This document shows, in pieces, positions 1 to 5,141 of a stretch of 5,141 bases of DNA. The stretch is from assembly GCA_030150795.1 (NCBI GenBank), contig JASLFF010000817.1, positions 1 through 5,141 on the forward strand, read 5' to 3'. Each line of letters opens with the position of its first letter. Within the stretch, counting starts at the first letter, position 1. The stretch is from Terriglobales bacterium. Lineage in GTDB: Bacteria > Acidobacteriota > Terriglobia > Terriglobales > Gp1-AA117. The notes beneath the pieces were generated by a model. It was not told where the DNA came from. It worked only from the letters and a program-made list of their open reading frames with translations, and did no database searches. Made by a program: the position numbers and the translations under genes.

Positions 1-1
1 T

Positions 2-286
2 GAGCACGTTGACGAATTAGCCAAACTTTCACAACCCGCAGCGCAAGAAATGATGGCCCTGACGCAACGGCTGGAAGGCGTCTTGCGTGAACTCTACCGG
101 CCCGATGGCGTCAACCTGGGAATGAACATCGGCAAAGCCGCGGGCGCCGGCGTGGCCAGTCACATCCATATGCATATTCTTCCGCGCTGGTTCGGCGACG
201 TGAATTTTATGAGCGCCGTTGGAGAGACCCGCGTGCTGCCGGAAGACTTGCAGACGACGTATAGGAAATTACGTTCCAAGTTCTGA
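2..286 (+). CDS. HIT-family protein, Ap4A phosphorylase/hydrolase-like (5' end outside the window)
   Basis: This is the last 94 residues of a cytoplasmic histidine-triad protein; base 1 completes a codon that begins outside the window. The triad H-I-H-M-H-I-L lies at visible residues 54-60, and the middle His (56) would be the nucleophile attacking the nucleotide alpha-phosphate. The preceding NLGMNIGKAAGAG segment (38-50) and the following PRW-GD-NFM segment (61-70) match the FHIT/Ap4A-phosphorylase branch, such as the mycobacterial Rv2613c type, better than the PKCI/HinT branch. Such enzymes act on dinucleoside polyphosphates or nucleotidyl adducts. The C-terminal GETRVLPEDL segment is also usual for this branch, and the protein ends normally with TGA at 284-286. 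The frame is open to the window edge, so the Met codons at 50 and 53 are internal and not starts. The exact substrate cannot be told from this fragment. No clear terminator follows. Confidence 0.93.
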   Translation, partial: EHVDELAKLSQPAAQEMMALTQRLEGVLRELYRPDGVNLGMNIGKAAGAGVASHIHMHILPRWFGDVNFMSAVGETRVLPEDLQTTYRKLRSKF

Positions 287-312
287 TCCTTGCGGTTAAC
301 GCTCTTGGTTTT

Positions 313-354
313 CCGATCACCCGATCACGCGCGATGTCCCGATCACCCGATTCC
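313..354. repeat. Short tandem repeat, CCGATCAC octamer units
   Basis: CCGATCAC occurs exactly at 313-320, 321-328 and 339-346, followed by a variant CCGATTCC at 347-354. A degenerate segment at 329-338 separates copies two and three. The 13-mer CCGATCACCCGAT is therefore duplicated exactly at 313-325 and 339-351. It resembles low-complexity intergenic repeats I associate with acidobacterial genomes (from memory). No function is implied. Confidence 0.8.
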
Positions 355-382
355 TTCACCCCTCCCCCCTCTCTATACCCTC

Positions 383-469
383 CCAGATTGGCGTAGACTT
401 GAGCGCAGTCATCCCAGGTCATTCCAGATTGGCGTGGGTTTCAGCGATCAGGCATCAATTGGCGTGGGG
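383..469. repeat. Three spaced copies of an ATTGGCGT-cored repeat
   Basis: CCAGATTGGCGT is present exactly at 383-394 and 424-435. A third, shorter copy, ATTGGCGTGGGG, lies at 458-469. The ATTGGCGT cores start at 387, 428 and 458, so spacings are 41 and 30 bases. Flanking bases after the core are partly alike in copies two and three (GTGGG). Spacers differ in length and sequence, so this is not a CRISPR array. It looks like a degenerate intergenic repeat family. Confidence 0.65.
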
Positions 470-558
470 TTGACCGATTTTGGGTTGGCTGAAAGCTGAT
501 CGCTAAGTGCTGATTTTCAAAGATTCCTTCCGCACAGGCGGGCCCTCGCTTGGAGGAC

Positions 559-569
559 AGTGTAACACT
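559..569. promoter_or_regulatory. Small perfect dyad AGTGT-A-ACACT
   Basis: The arms AGTGT and ACACT are exact reverse complements around one central base, in the AT-richer stretch about 300 bases upstream of the restriction-modification gene. A protein-binding site is possible, but an 11-base dyad can arise by chance and no second copy was seen. Confidence 0.2.
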
Positions 570-625
570 TTACTAATTGTTCGCCATTGAGTCAAGAGAA
601 AACTGAAGCAAAAATGCCATCCATT

Positions 626-666
626 GTGTTCCCCGAAACACGTTAAATAAGATTGTTTGCTATTTA
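626..666. promoter_or_regulatory. Two adjacent weak inverted repeats in AT-rich DNA
   Basis: GTGTT (626-630) and AACAC (637-641) could form a 5-bp stem with a 6-base loop. TAAATA (644-649) and TATTTA (661-666) form a 6-bp dyad with an 11-base spacer. Neither is followed by a T-tract that would make a good terminator. They may be chance features of AT-rich DNA or part of the upstream control region of the restriction-modification gene. Confidence 0.2.
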
Positions 667-754
667 TTCGCTGCGATTGTACAGTTATGCATCTGCAGTC
701 ACACGCGAACACAATATTGCGCAGCTATCTCGCTTTTGAAAACATGAGAGTGCC

Positions 755-783
755 TTGTGCCTAGATCAATGGTCTGGTGTAAT
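755..783 (+). promoter_or_regulatory. Candidate sigma-70-type promoter for the restriction-modification gene
   Basis: A -35-like TTGTGC (755-760) and a -10-like TGTAAT (778-783, five of six matching TATAAT) are separated by exactly 17 bases. Transcription would start near 789-791. That gives a leader of about 70 bases before the GTG at 861, or an essentially leaderless transcript if translation begins at the ATG at 791. The -35 match is weak (first three bases only), so this is a candidate and not a firm call. Confidence 0.35.
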
Positions 784-790
784 ACGCTGA

Positions 791-871
791 ATGACAAAGG
801 ACCGCAGAACAACATCCCGGGGGGAAAAAGGCTGTTGTTCGTCGACGAAAGCAGGCAGCCGTGAGCCTTAA
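791..871 (+). other. Short basic reading frame overlapping the start of the restriction-modification gene (leader peptide or displaced N-terminus)
   Basis: An ATG at 791 opens a 26-codon frame rich in Lys, Arg, Ser and Thr that ends with TAA at 869-871, overlapping the GTG start at 861. It crosses a run of six G and five A (819-829). The restriction-modification frame is also open across this run, from just after an in-frame TGA at 792-794. Losing one G would join this ATG to the enzyme and add a Lys/Arg-rich tail of about 23 residues. It could be a leader peptide, a sequencing or mutational frameshift, or meaningless. No good Shine-Dalgarno sequence precedes it, although the candidate promoter would place the transcript start almost on the ATG. 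Confidence 0.25.
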
Positions 872-3452
872 GAAAGTCGCGCCGCCAAATGCCGAGGCCG
901 AAGCCGTCGAGAGCGGCCAACTTCTGAAGCCCGGCTTCGTGATCGACTATGTAAGCGGTGCCGTAGTCAAAGCCAGTCCTGAGGAGATCGAGGCGGTACA
1001 AGTCTTCGCCCGCCGTCTTGTAGAAGACTATAGCTACCCAAAAGAGCACATCCAGACCCGCCCACAATATAGGGTGCGGAAACGGCCGTCCGACGAGATC
1101 AAGTCGTATCCAGTCGATATTGCCCTCTTCAAGCACGAGGGCCGCGCCGAAGATGACCTCTACCTCATCGTTGAATGCAAAAAGAACAGTCGCAAAGACG
1201 GAGTGGCGCAACTCAAGTTGTATCTAGATATGTCGCCTGCGGAACTTGGTGTCTGGTTCAACGGCGATGAGCACGTCTATTTGAGGAAGGTTCATAAGCG
1301 CTCCGGAGAACGCGAATATCACGAACTGCCAAACATTCCACGTTACGGACAACGCATCGACGACATTGGGTTGTTCAAGCGCAAAGACCTCGTGCGTCCA
1401 TCGAATCTCAAAGCTGTGTTTCGTGACTTGCGCAACCATCTTGCCGGCATTACGACTGGCATAACGCGTGACGAAGCTCTCGCGCAGGAAATCATCAACT
1501 TGCTGTTTTGCAAGATTCTTGATGAACAAGAAACTGTGCCTGATGAAACAGTAACATTTCGCGCCGGCGTGGATGAATCCGCCAAGGATGTAAAAAAACG
1601 TGTCCTTGGATTGTTCGAGAAGGTTAAGACAGCCGTATATGACGATGTATTCAGCAAGACGGACACGATTACGCTCGACCCTGAGAGTGTGCGTTATGTC
1701 GTCGGCGAATTACAAAACTATTGCGTTATGGAAGCGGATCGCGATGCCATTGGCGACGCCTTCGAGGTTTTCATCGGCCCGGCACTGCGAGGCACAGAAG
1801 GCCAATTTTTCACGCCGCGCAACGTCGTCAAGATGATGGTTGAAATTCTCGACCCAAAGCCCGGCGAAATGATTATCGATCCGGCGTGCGGCTCTGGAGG
1901 GTTTCTGATTACGGCGCTTGGCCACGTTTGGCAGCATATAGCCGCCGAGGCGAAGCTCAAAGGGTGGACCGAGCGGCAGCGCGTCAAGCGCGAGATTGAT
2001 GTTGCTACCGACTGTTTTCGCGGCATTGACAAGGATTCATTTCTCGCAAAGGTCTGCAAAGCCTATATGGCGTTGATCGGAGATGGGCGCGGAGGAGTGT
2101 TTTGCGAGAACTCATTGCTGCCATCGGTCGAATGGCACGCCGTCGCCAAATCGAAGCTAGAGCTAGGTACGTTCGACGTCCTACTTACCAATCCGCCATT
2201 CGGGGCCAAGATCCCGATCAAAGGCGCAGCCATCCTTTCGCAATACGACCTCGGCTACAAATGGGGACGGGACAAGACAACCAAGGATCCGGTGCGATTG
2301 ACGGCGCTCGAAGACAAGCGTTCACCGCAAATCCTATTTTTAGAACGCTGTCTACAATTCTTGAAGCCGGGCGGCCGCATGGGAATCGTATTGCCGGAAA
2401 GCATTCTAGGGAATCCATCTTACGAATACATAGTTACGTTCATGCAAAAGCACACGACCATTCGGGGCATCATGACAATGCCTGAATCGCTGTTCAAGAC
2501 CAGCGGCAAAGGCGGCACGCACACCAAGGTGGCAGTGTTGTTGCTCGAAAAAAATGGCGGCAAGAAGGATTATGAGATTTTTATGTCCGACATGAAATGG
2601 TGCGGCCACGATTCACGCGGCAACCCGACATTGCGCAAAGACGCCTCCACTGGCAAGATGGCGTTGCTCGACGAGGTGCCAACAGTTCCTGATCGTTATC
2701 GTAAAGTGAAACGCAACAACGGCAAGCAAGACCGCCTCGGCTTCAAACTTTCTGCCAGTCAGATCACGAACAGAATCTTTGTCCCGAAGTATTATGATCC
2801 AGAGATCGAAGCCGATTTGAACTCCCTCAAGAAAACCCACGAGCTCGTGTGCCTCGGCGACCTGCAAGAGGGCCGAACGCTGTCGGTCGATACCGGCGTC
2901 GAAATCGGGAAGATGGCTTACGGTACCGGCACAATCCCTTTCATCCGTACATCCGACTTGTCGAATTGGGAAATAAAGGCGGACTTTAAACACGGTGTCA
3001 GTGAGGAGATCTACGCGGGAGCAAAAAGCAAGGTGGATGTGAAAAGTGGCGATATTCTTCTCGTGCGGGACGGCACCTATCTTATAGGTACCAGCGCCAT
3101 TGTCACCGAAGCGGACCTGCCGATGCTGTTTCAGAGTCACATATACCGTGTGCGCGTACTCAAACCATCAGTCATCAATCCTTGGCTGTTGTTCACGTGC
3201 CTGAACACACCGATTGTCAAACGCCAGATCAAATCGAAACAGTTTACCCAGGACATCATCGACACGCTCGGCAAACGATTTATGGAAATAATAATTCCCG
3301 TGCCGAAGGATAAGGACCTCGCAAATAAGATAGCCAGTGAAACCCAGGAAATTATTGAAGGCCGCGCCAAATTGCGTAACCGCGCAAAGGCCATCACGCT
3401 GGAACTCCAGGGGCCTGCTGTAGGGCAGAGCGATCTTGACGTGCTGGACTAA
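861..3452 (+). CDS. Single-chain restriction-modification enzyme (nuclease + N6-adenine methylase + specificity domain), Type IIG-like
   Basis: At 863 residues, this cytoplasmic DNA enzyme should both methylate adenine at its site, using S-adenosylmethionine, and cleave unmodified DNA. Residues ~20-165 resemble the HsdR N-terminal nuclease fold of the PD-(D/E)xK type: D86 in YPVDIALF, then E105-C-K107 in IVECKK, then Q117 of QLKLYL. Residues ~175-300 are a helical HsdM-N-like part. Residues ~300-575 are the methylase, with the usual QFFTPR lead-in (315-320), SAM motif I DPACGSGGF (340-348), catalytic NPPF (444-447) and GRMGIVLPESILGNP (505-519); this order marks the gamma class. Residues ~655-845 form one HsdS-like target-recognition domain with a helical end. 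There is no helicase/translocase, so it is not Type I or LlaGI-like. The start is GTG with a weak CAGG at 852-855; no other in-frame start exists downstream of the TGA at 792. All key residues are intact. The recognition site cannot be deduced. Confidence 0.9.
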   Translation: MSLKKVAPPNAEAEAVESGQLLKPGFVIDYVSGAVVKASPEEIEAVQVFARRLVEDYSYPKEHIQTRPQYRVRKRPSDEIKSYPVDIALFKHEGRAEDDLYLIVECKKNSRKDGVAQLKLYLDMSPAELGVWFNGDEHVYLRKVHKRSGEREYHELPNIPRYGQRIDDIGLFKRKDLVRPSNLKAVFRDLRNHLAGITTGITRDEALAQEIINLLFCKILDEQETVPDETVTFRAGVDESAKDVKKRVLGLFEKVKTAVYDDVFSKTDTITLDPESVRYVVGELQNYCVMEADRDAIGDAFEVFIGPALRGTEGQFFTPRNVVKMMVEILDPKPGEMIIDPACGSGGFLITALGHVWQHIAAEAKLKGWTERQRVKREIDVATDCFRGIDKDSFLAKVCKAYMALIGDGRGGVFCENSLLPSVEWHAVAKSKLELGTFDVLLTNPPFGAKIPIKGAAILSQYDLGYKWGRDKTTKDPVRLTALEDKRSPQILFLERCLQFLKPGGRMGIVLPESILGNPSYEYIVTFMQKHTTIRGIMTMPESLFKTSGKGGTHTKVAVLLLEKNGGKKDYEIFMSDMKWCGHDSRGNPTLRKDASTGKMALLDEVPTVPDRYRKVKRNNGKQDRLGFKLSASQITNRIFVPKYYDPEIEADLNSLKKTHELVCLGDLQEGRTLSVDTGVEIGKMAYGTGTIPFIRTSDLSNWEIKADFKHGVSEEIYAGAKSKVDVKSGDILLVRDGTYLIGTSAIVTEADLPMLFQSHIYRVRVLKPSVINPWLLFTCLNTPIVKRQIKSKQFTQDIIDTLGKRFMEIIIPVPKDKDLANKIASETQEIIEGRAKLRNRAKAITLELQGPAVGQSDLDVLD

Positions 3453-3463
3453 CCGTAAATTTT

Positions 3464-4087
3464 TTGAGTGCTAATGAAACTTGCGGGGAGCTTCAATGGC
3501 AGGCTTCTTCAATAGCACGCTTCCTCGCCACAGAATCCGTAACGCTACCTCTTCCAAAAGTCGTCGCTGGGTTGGTTGAGATCCTTGGAAAGAAGATCGT
3601 GGCTTACATATGCAATGCCAAGGATGTCCGTACTGTAGATCGATGGGCTGAAGGCGGCGAGCCTTACAAAGGGGTAGAGGTAAAGCTCCGTGCGACTTAT
3701 CATCTTGTCAAGTTGCTAAGCGACCACGAGGCGAACAGAGTCGTACAAAGCTGGATTCTCGGATTAAATCCTCAACTCGGTGACGTTTCACCGGCCCGGC
3801 TTTTGCGCGATGAGGACATAGCGGTCGCCGGCCCCGCTGTTCTGGGCGCAGGGCGAGCATTCTTGGCTGAGGCTAGATCGAATTTGCAACCGCCGAACGA
3901 GGTGTATTGTCCCCTATTTCGGCTGGTCCGGCGGCGGAGGAGGAACCGAAGTGGTGGGCATGGCAGCCGCGTAAGCCATGGGCGGCGGCTGATACATCAT
4001 TTGCTGCTTCTTCAGCTCTTCAAATTTGTGCAGGCCAAACGTGCCGCGCACTCCATTGATCAGCGCCACCATAATGATCACGGTTAA
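3464..4087 (+). CDS. Xre/MbcA/ParS-type antitoxin-like protein with a non-homologous read-through tail
   Basis: The 207-residue frame starts at TTG, 11 bases after the restriction-modification stop, with no clear Shine-Dalgarno sequence, so translation may be coupled. Residues ~30-85 (LPLPKVVAGL through RATYHLVKLL, with VRTVDRWAEG at 55-64) look like an Xre-type helix-turn-helix region. Residues ~90-135 carry the features of the MbcA/ParS toxin-binding domain: W97, NPQLGD (102-107), SPARLLR (109-115) and a final ARAFL-type helix. Family members usually pair with a RES-domain toxin that attacks NAD; none is present. Recognisable sequence stops by about residue 140-150. From residue 151 the frame lies antisense to the neighbouring membrane-protein gene and becomes Arg/His-rich, so the last ~57 residues are probably fortuitous. 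It may regulate the restriction gene or be a relic. Family assignment is by eye and moderately sure; the true 3' end is uncertain. Confidence 0.65.
   Translation: MSANETCGELQWQASSIARFLATESVTLPLPKVVAGLVEILGKKIVAYICNAKDVRTVDRWAEGGEPYKGVEVKLRATYHLVKLLSDHEANRVVQSWILGLNPQLGDVSPARLLRDEDIAVAGPAVLGAGRAFLAEARSNLQPPNEVYCPLFRLVRRRRRNRSGGHGSRVSHGRRLIHHLLLLQLFKFVQAKRAAHSIDQRHHNDHG
3875..3916. other. Probable right junction of the acquired cassette
   Basis: The family-like part of the antitoxin-like protein ends around 3875-3883, and the neighbouring minus-strand gene has its stop codon at 3914-3916 (CTA on the plus strand). The plus-strand frame keeps going through that stop codon in the same codon register. 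There is no intergenic spacer, terminator or stop codon between the two genes. This arrangement is best explained by a recombination or deletion joint that removed the natural end of the antitoxin-like gene and anything following it. I found no convincing target-site duplication matching the left side. Confidence 0.4.
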
Positions 4088-4387
4088 TATGCCAACTCCG
4101 GGCGGATGCTTTACCACGTTGTACAGGACTTCCAAGACATACAGAGAGAGACCGCCAATGGCGAACCACCTTGAGCCGCACCAGACGCGCCACGCCACCA
4201 CGCCAAACAAAGCGGCGTCAACCAGCGCCGATGCCCCTATTCCCATGAAGCTTCCACCGCCAGCAATGCTGACAATGGCAAGCAGAGTGGTTATTCCAGC
4301 TACAACTCCGGCCCAGCCGCCAGCCATGTGGGCCGCGTCGCGCGCGGAATCTTCGTCAATGATTTCAGGCCATGCCCAATTTGCCAT
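3914..4387 (-). CDS. Small membrane protein with four predicted helices and a proline-rich tail
   Basis: This 157-residue protein does not belong to a family I can name. Hydrophobic segments lie at about residues 21-43, 48-69, 73-92 and 97-113, so it should be an integral inner-membrane protein with four spanning helices. A short acidic N-terminus (PEIIDEDSARD, 7-17) precedes them. After the last helix come NGVRGTFGLHKFEELKK (111-127) and a soluble tail rich in Pro, Met and Ala with a PPPPP run at 149-153. A last helix followed by RGTF-H-like residues is common in small uncharacterised bacterial membrane proteins. The ATG at 4387-4385 has only a distant GAGGGA-like purine run upstream. The opposite strand also has an open frame (4026-4439), but the four well-formed helices support this strand. 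The gene is divergent from the PRC-barrel gene and converges on, and overlaps, the antitoxin-like frame by 174 bases. Confidence 0.75.
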   Translation of the reverse strand: MANWAWPEIIDEDSARDAAHMAGGWAGVVAGITTLLAIVSIAGGGSFMGIGASALVDAALFGVVAWRVWCGSRWFAIGGLSLYVLEVLYNVVKHPPGVGILTVIIMVALINGVRGTFGLHKFEELKKQQMMYQPPPMAYAAAMPTTSVPPPPPDQPK

Positions 4388-4420
4388 AACGGCGGAGATT
4401 GTCCCTCAGCTCGTGAAAGA

Positions 4421-4441
4421 GGTCAAACAAAATCTTTGACC
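4421..4441. promoter_or_regulatory. Perfect dyad GGTCAAA-N7-TTTGACC, candidate operator
   Basis: GGTCAAA (4421-4427) and TTTGACC (4435-4441) are exact reverse complements around a 7-base spacer, one full helical turn apart in centre-to-centre terms within a small margin. The dyad overlaps the -10 region of the candidate promoter for the minus-strand membrane gene and lies about 35-55 bases upstream of its start codon. That is a typical place for a dimeric repressor. A hairpin is also possible, but it lacks a T-tract and sits before the gene. Confidence 0.45.
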
Positions 4442-4457
4442 ATCAATTGCAAGTCAA
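4429..4457 (-). promoter_or_regulatory. Candidate promoter for the minus-strand membrane-protein gene
   Basis: Read on the minus strand, TTGACT (4457-4452, five of six matching the -35 consensus) is followed after 17 bases by GATTTT (4434-4429), a weak -10 (three of six). The transcript would begin near 4422, leaving a leader of about 35 bases. The dyad at 4421-4441 covers its -10 region. This is plausible but the -10 is poor. Confidence 0.3.
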
Positions 4458-4557
4458 CCATGGCAATCTGAACCAACAGCGCTCCTGCCCAGCAGCTCCC
4501 GATTTTCAAGCCTCACCAGATTGTGCCTCCGCATCCTAGATAAAAGACACATTCAAT

Positions 4558-4563
4558 AAGGAG
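4558..4563 (+). promoter_or_regulatory. Ribosome binding site AAGGAG of the PRC-barrel gene
   Basis: AAGGAG lies five bases upstream of the ATG at 4569. It is the strongest Shine-Dalgarno sequence in the window and fixes the start. The 100 bases before it should hold the promoter, but I saw no convincing -35/-10 pair; TAGATA at 4537-4542 could be a -10. Confidence 0.85.
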
Positions 4564-4568
4564 CAGCT

Positions 4569-5141
4569 ATGCCTCATTATGGCATTCTTCGTGATCACAA
4601 ATTAGAAGGCATTGACGATCTGCGTGGAGCGGACGTTTACGGCGTGAACGACGAGAAGCTGGGAACAATCGATGACGTGATCTTCGATCATTCCAGCGGA
4701 GACATTCGCTACATCGTGCTTAAGACCGGAGGCCTGCTTTCCCGCAAGAAAGTTATGGTCCCGGCGAACCGCGTTGAACCCTATGGAAACCACGACGACA
4801 AGTTTTACGCCGAGCTGGACAAAGAGCGCCTGGAAATGTTGCCGGAGTTTAACGACGAAACCATGAAGGCGCAGGGCGACTGGTCCACGTATGAAAAGGA
4901 TTATGAGAAGCGCTGGAGCGATGGCGCAGTTATGTACAACAAGAACACTGGCCGGCTAATCACACCGCCGCCCGAAGAAGTCGTAAGCCCCGCGATTGGT
5001 AGCCGTAGCGCGCCTGCTTCCGGCAGGAAGCTTGACCTGAAGCCAGAGAAAGTAGGCAAGGAAGATGACTTGCTGGGTGTGGCGTCAGGCGTAAGCAAGA
5101 CAACGCTGCGCCCCAAGAAACCTTCCATCGGCGGAAGGGAA
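4569..5141 (+). CDS. PRC-barrel domain protein (3' end outside the window)
   Basis: 191 residues are visible, open to the window edge. Residues ~14-75 form a PRC-barrel domain: LRGADVYGVNDEKLGTIDDV (18-37), then a FDHSSGDIRYIVL strand pair (39-51) and KKVMVPANRVEPYG (60-73). This small beta-barrel occurs in photosynthetic reaction centre H subunits, RimM and many stress-type soluble proteins. Next comes a conserved-looking acidic/aromatic region, KFYAELDKERLEMLPEFND (78-96), with GDWSTYEKDYEKRW at 103-116. The rest is a low-complexity Pro/Ser/Lys-rich tail. There is no signal peptide or membrane segment. The layout, including the MPHYG start and the NDGAVMYNK-like segment, resembles proteins common in Acidobacteria, where the role is unknown. 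It is probably transcribed alone, divergent from the membrane-protein gene. Confidence 0.88.
   Translation, partial: MPHYGILRDHKLEGIDDLRGADVYGVNDEKLGTIDDVIFDHSSGDIRYIVLKTGGLLSRKKVMVPANRVEPYGNHDDKFYAELDKERLEMLPEFNDETMKAQGDWSTYEKDYEKRWSDGAVMYNKNTGRLITPPPEEVVSPAIGSRSAPASGRKLDLKPEKVGKEDDLLGVASGVSKTTLRPKKPSIGGRE

Larger units (their letters stand above)
287..790. other. Long intergenic region with degenerate repeats and an AT-rich half; no convincing gene
   Basis: I see no gene, tRNA or strong rho-independent terminator here. The first part (about 300-510) is repeat-derived: tandem CCGATCAC octamers, three ATTGGCGT copies, and a loosely repetitive GCTGA-rich stretch at 488-515. The second part (about 560-740) is clearly AT-richer than either neighbouring gene and carries small dyads. 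The promoter for the restriction-modification gene probably lies at its right end. The abrupt change of character suggests that the left boundary of the acquired cassette lies within this region, probably after about 515. Open frames across it encode repeat translations or compositionally odd peptides. Confidence 0.6.

Noticed and set aside
383..469. CRISPR-like spacing of repeats
   Set aside because: Only three short copies with unequal spacing (41 and 30) and a degenerate third copy; no cas genes nearby.
290..499. Open frame of 69 codons on the plus strand after the HIT gene
   Set aside because: It is a translation of the repeat region with Pro/Ser-rich runs, has no ribosome binding site and resembles no protein.
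626..650. Rho-independent terminator
   Set aside because: The stem is only 5 bp and is followed by mixed AT sequence, not a T-tract.
503..712. Minus-strand open frame in the AT-rich stretch
   Set aside because: Cys/Ser-rich odd composition with no recognisable motif or ribosome binding site.
500..860. tRNA or other attachment-site gene at the left edge of the cassette
   Set aside because: No cloverleaf or T-loop-like sequence was found, and no matching direct repeat with the 3875-3916 region.
699..1211. 170-codon minus-strand open frame
   Set aside because: Most of it is the mirror of the nuclease domain of the restriction-modification gene, whose motifs are clear on the plus strand.
2613..3140. 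175-codon minus-strand open frame
   Set aside because: It lies wholly inside the restriction-modification gene, opposite its linker and specificity domain, with no family features.
4026..4439. 137-codon plus-strand open frame
   Set aside because: It is antisense to the four-helix membrane protein; its sequence is Pro/Thr/Met-rich without domain features.

Overview
The window suggests a member of the Acidobacteria (Terriglobia type). This rests on remembered resemblance, not a search. The PRC-barrel protein at the right edge and the HIT protein at the left edge look like acidobacterial homologues, and the CCGATCAC-type repeats after the HIT gene are of a kind I associate with that phylum. Coding sequence is moderately GC-rich, with an AT-richer stretch at about 560-740.

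Layout from left to right: (1) the 3' end of a HIT-family nucleotide hydrolase/phosphorylase gene (2-286, +). (2) About 570 bases without a convincing gene, holding a tandem octamer repeat, a dispersed ATTGGCGT repeat, an AT-rich stretch with small dyads and a plausible promoter. (3) A complete 863-residue single-chain restriction-modification enzyme (861-3452, +) with a PD-(D/E)xK nuclease, a gamma-class N6-adenine methylase and one HsdS-like target-recognition domain, i.e. Type IIG-like. (4) Eleven bases later, an Xre/MbcA/ParS-type antitoxin-like gene (3464-4087, +). Its recognisable part ends near 3880-3913, and its frame then runs antisense into the next gene. (5) A four-helix membrane protein gene on the minus strand (3914-4387). 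(6) A 181-base divergent promoter region with a perfect 7+7 dyad. (7) A PRC-barrel stress-type protein gene (4569 to the window end, +).

My reading is that the restriction-modification gene and the antitoxin-like gene form a small acquired defence cassette between ordinary chromosomal genes. Its left edge lies somewhere in the repeat/AT-rich region, and its right edge lies at about 3880-3916, where the antitoxin-like frame collides with the membrane-protein gene. No RES-type toxin partner is visible, so the antitoxin-like protein is an orphan here. It may act as a DNA-binding regulator of the restriction enzyme, or be the remnant of a toxin-antitoxin pair.
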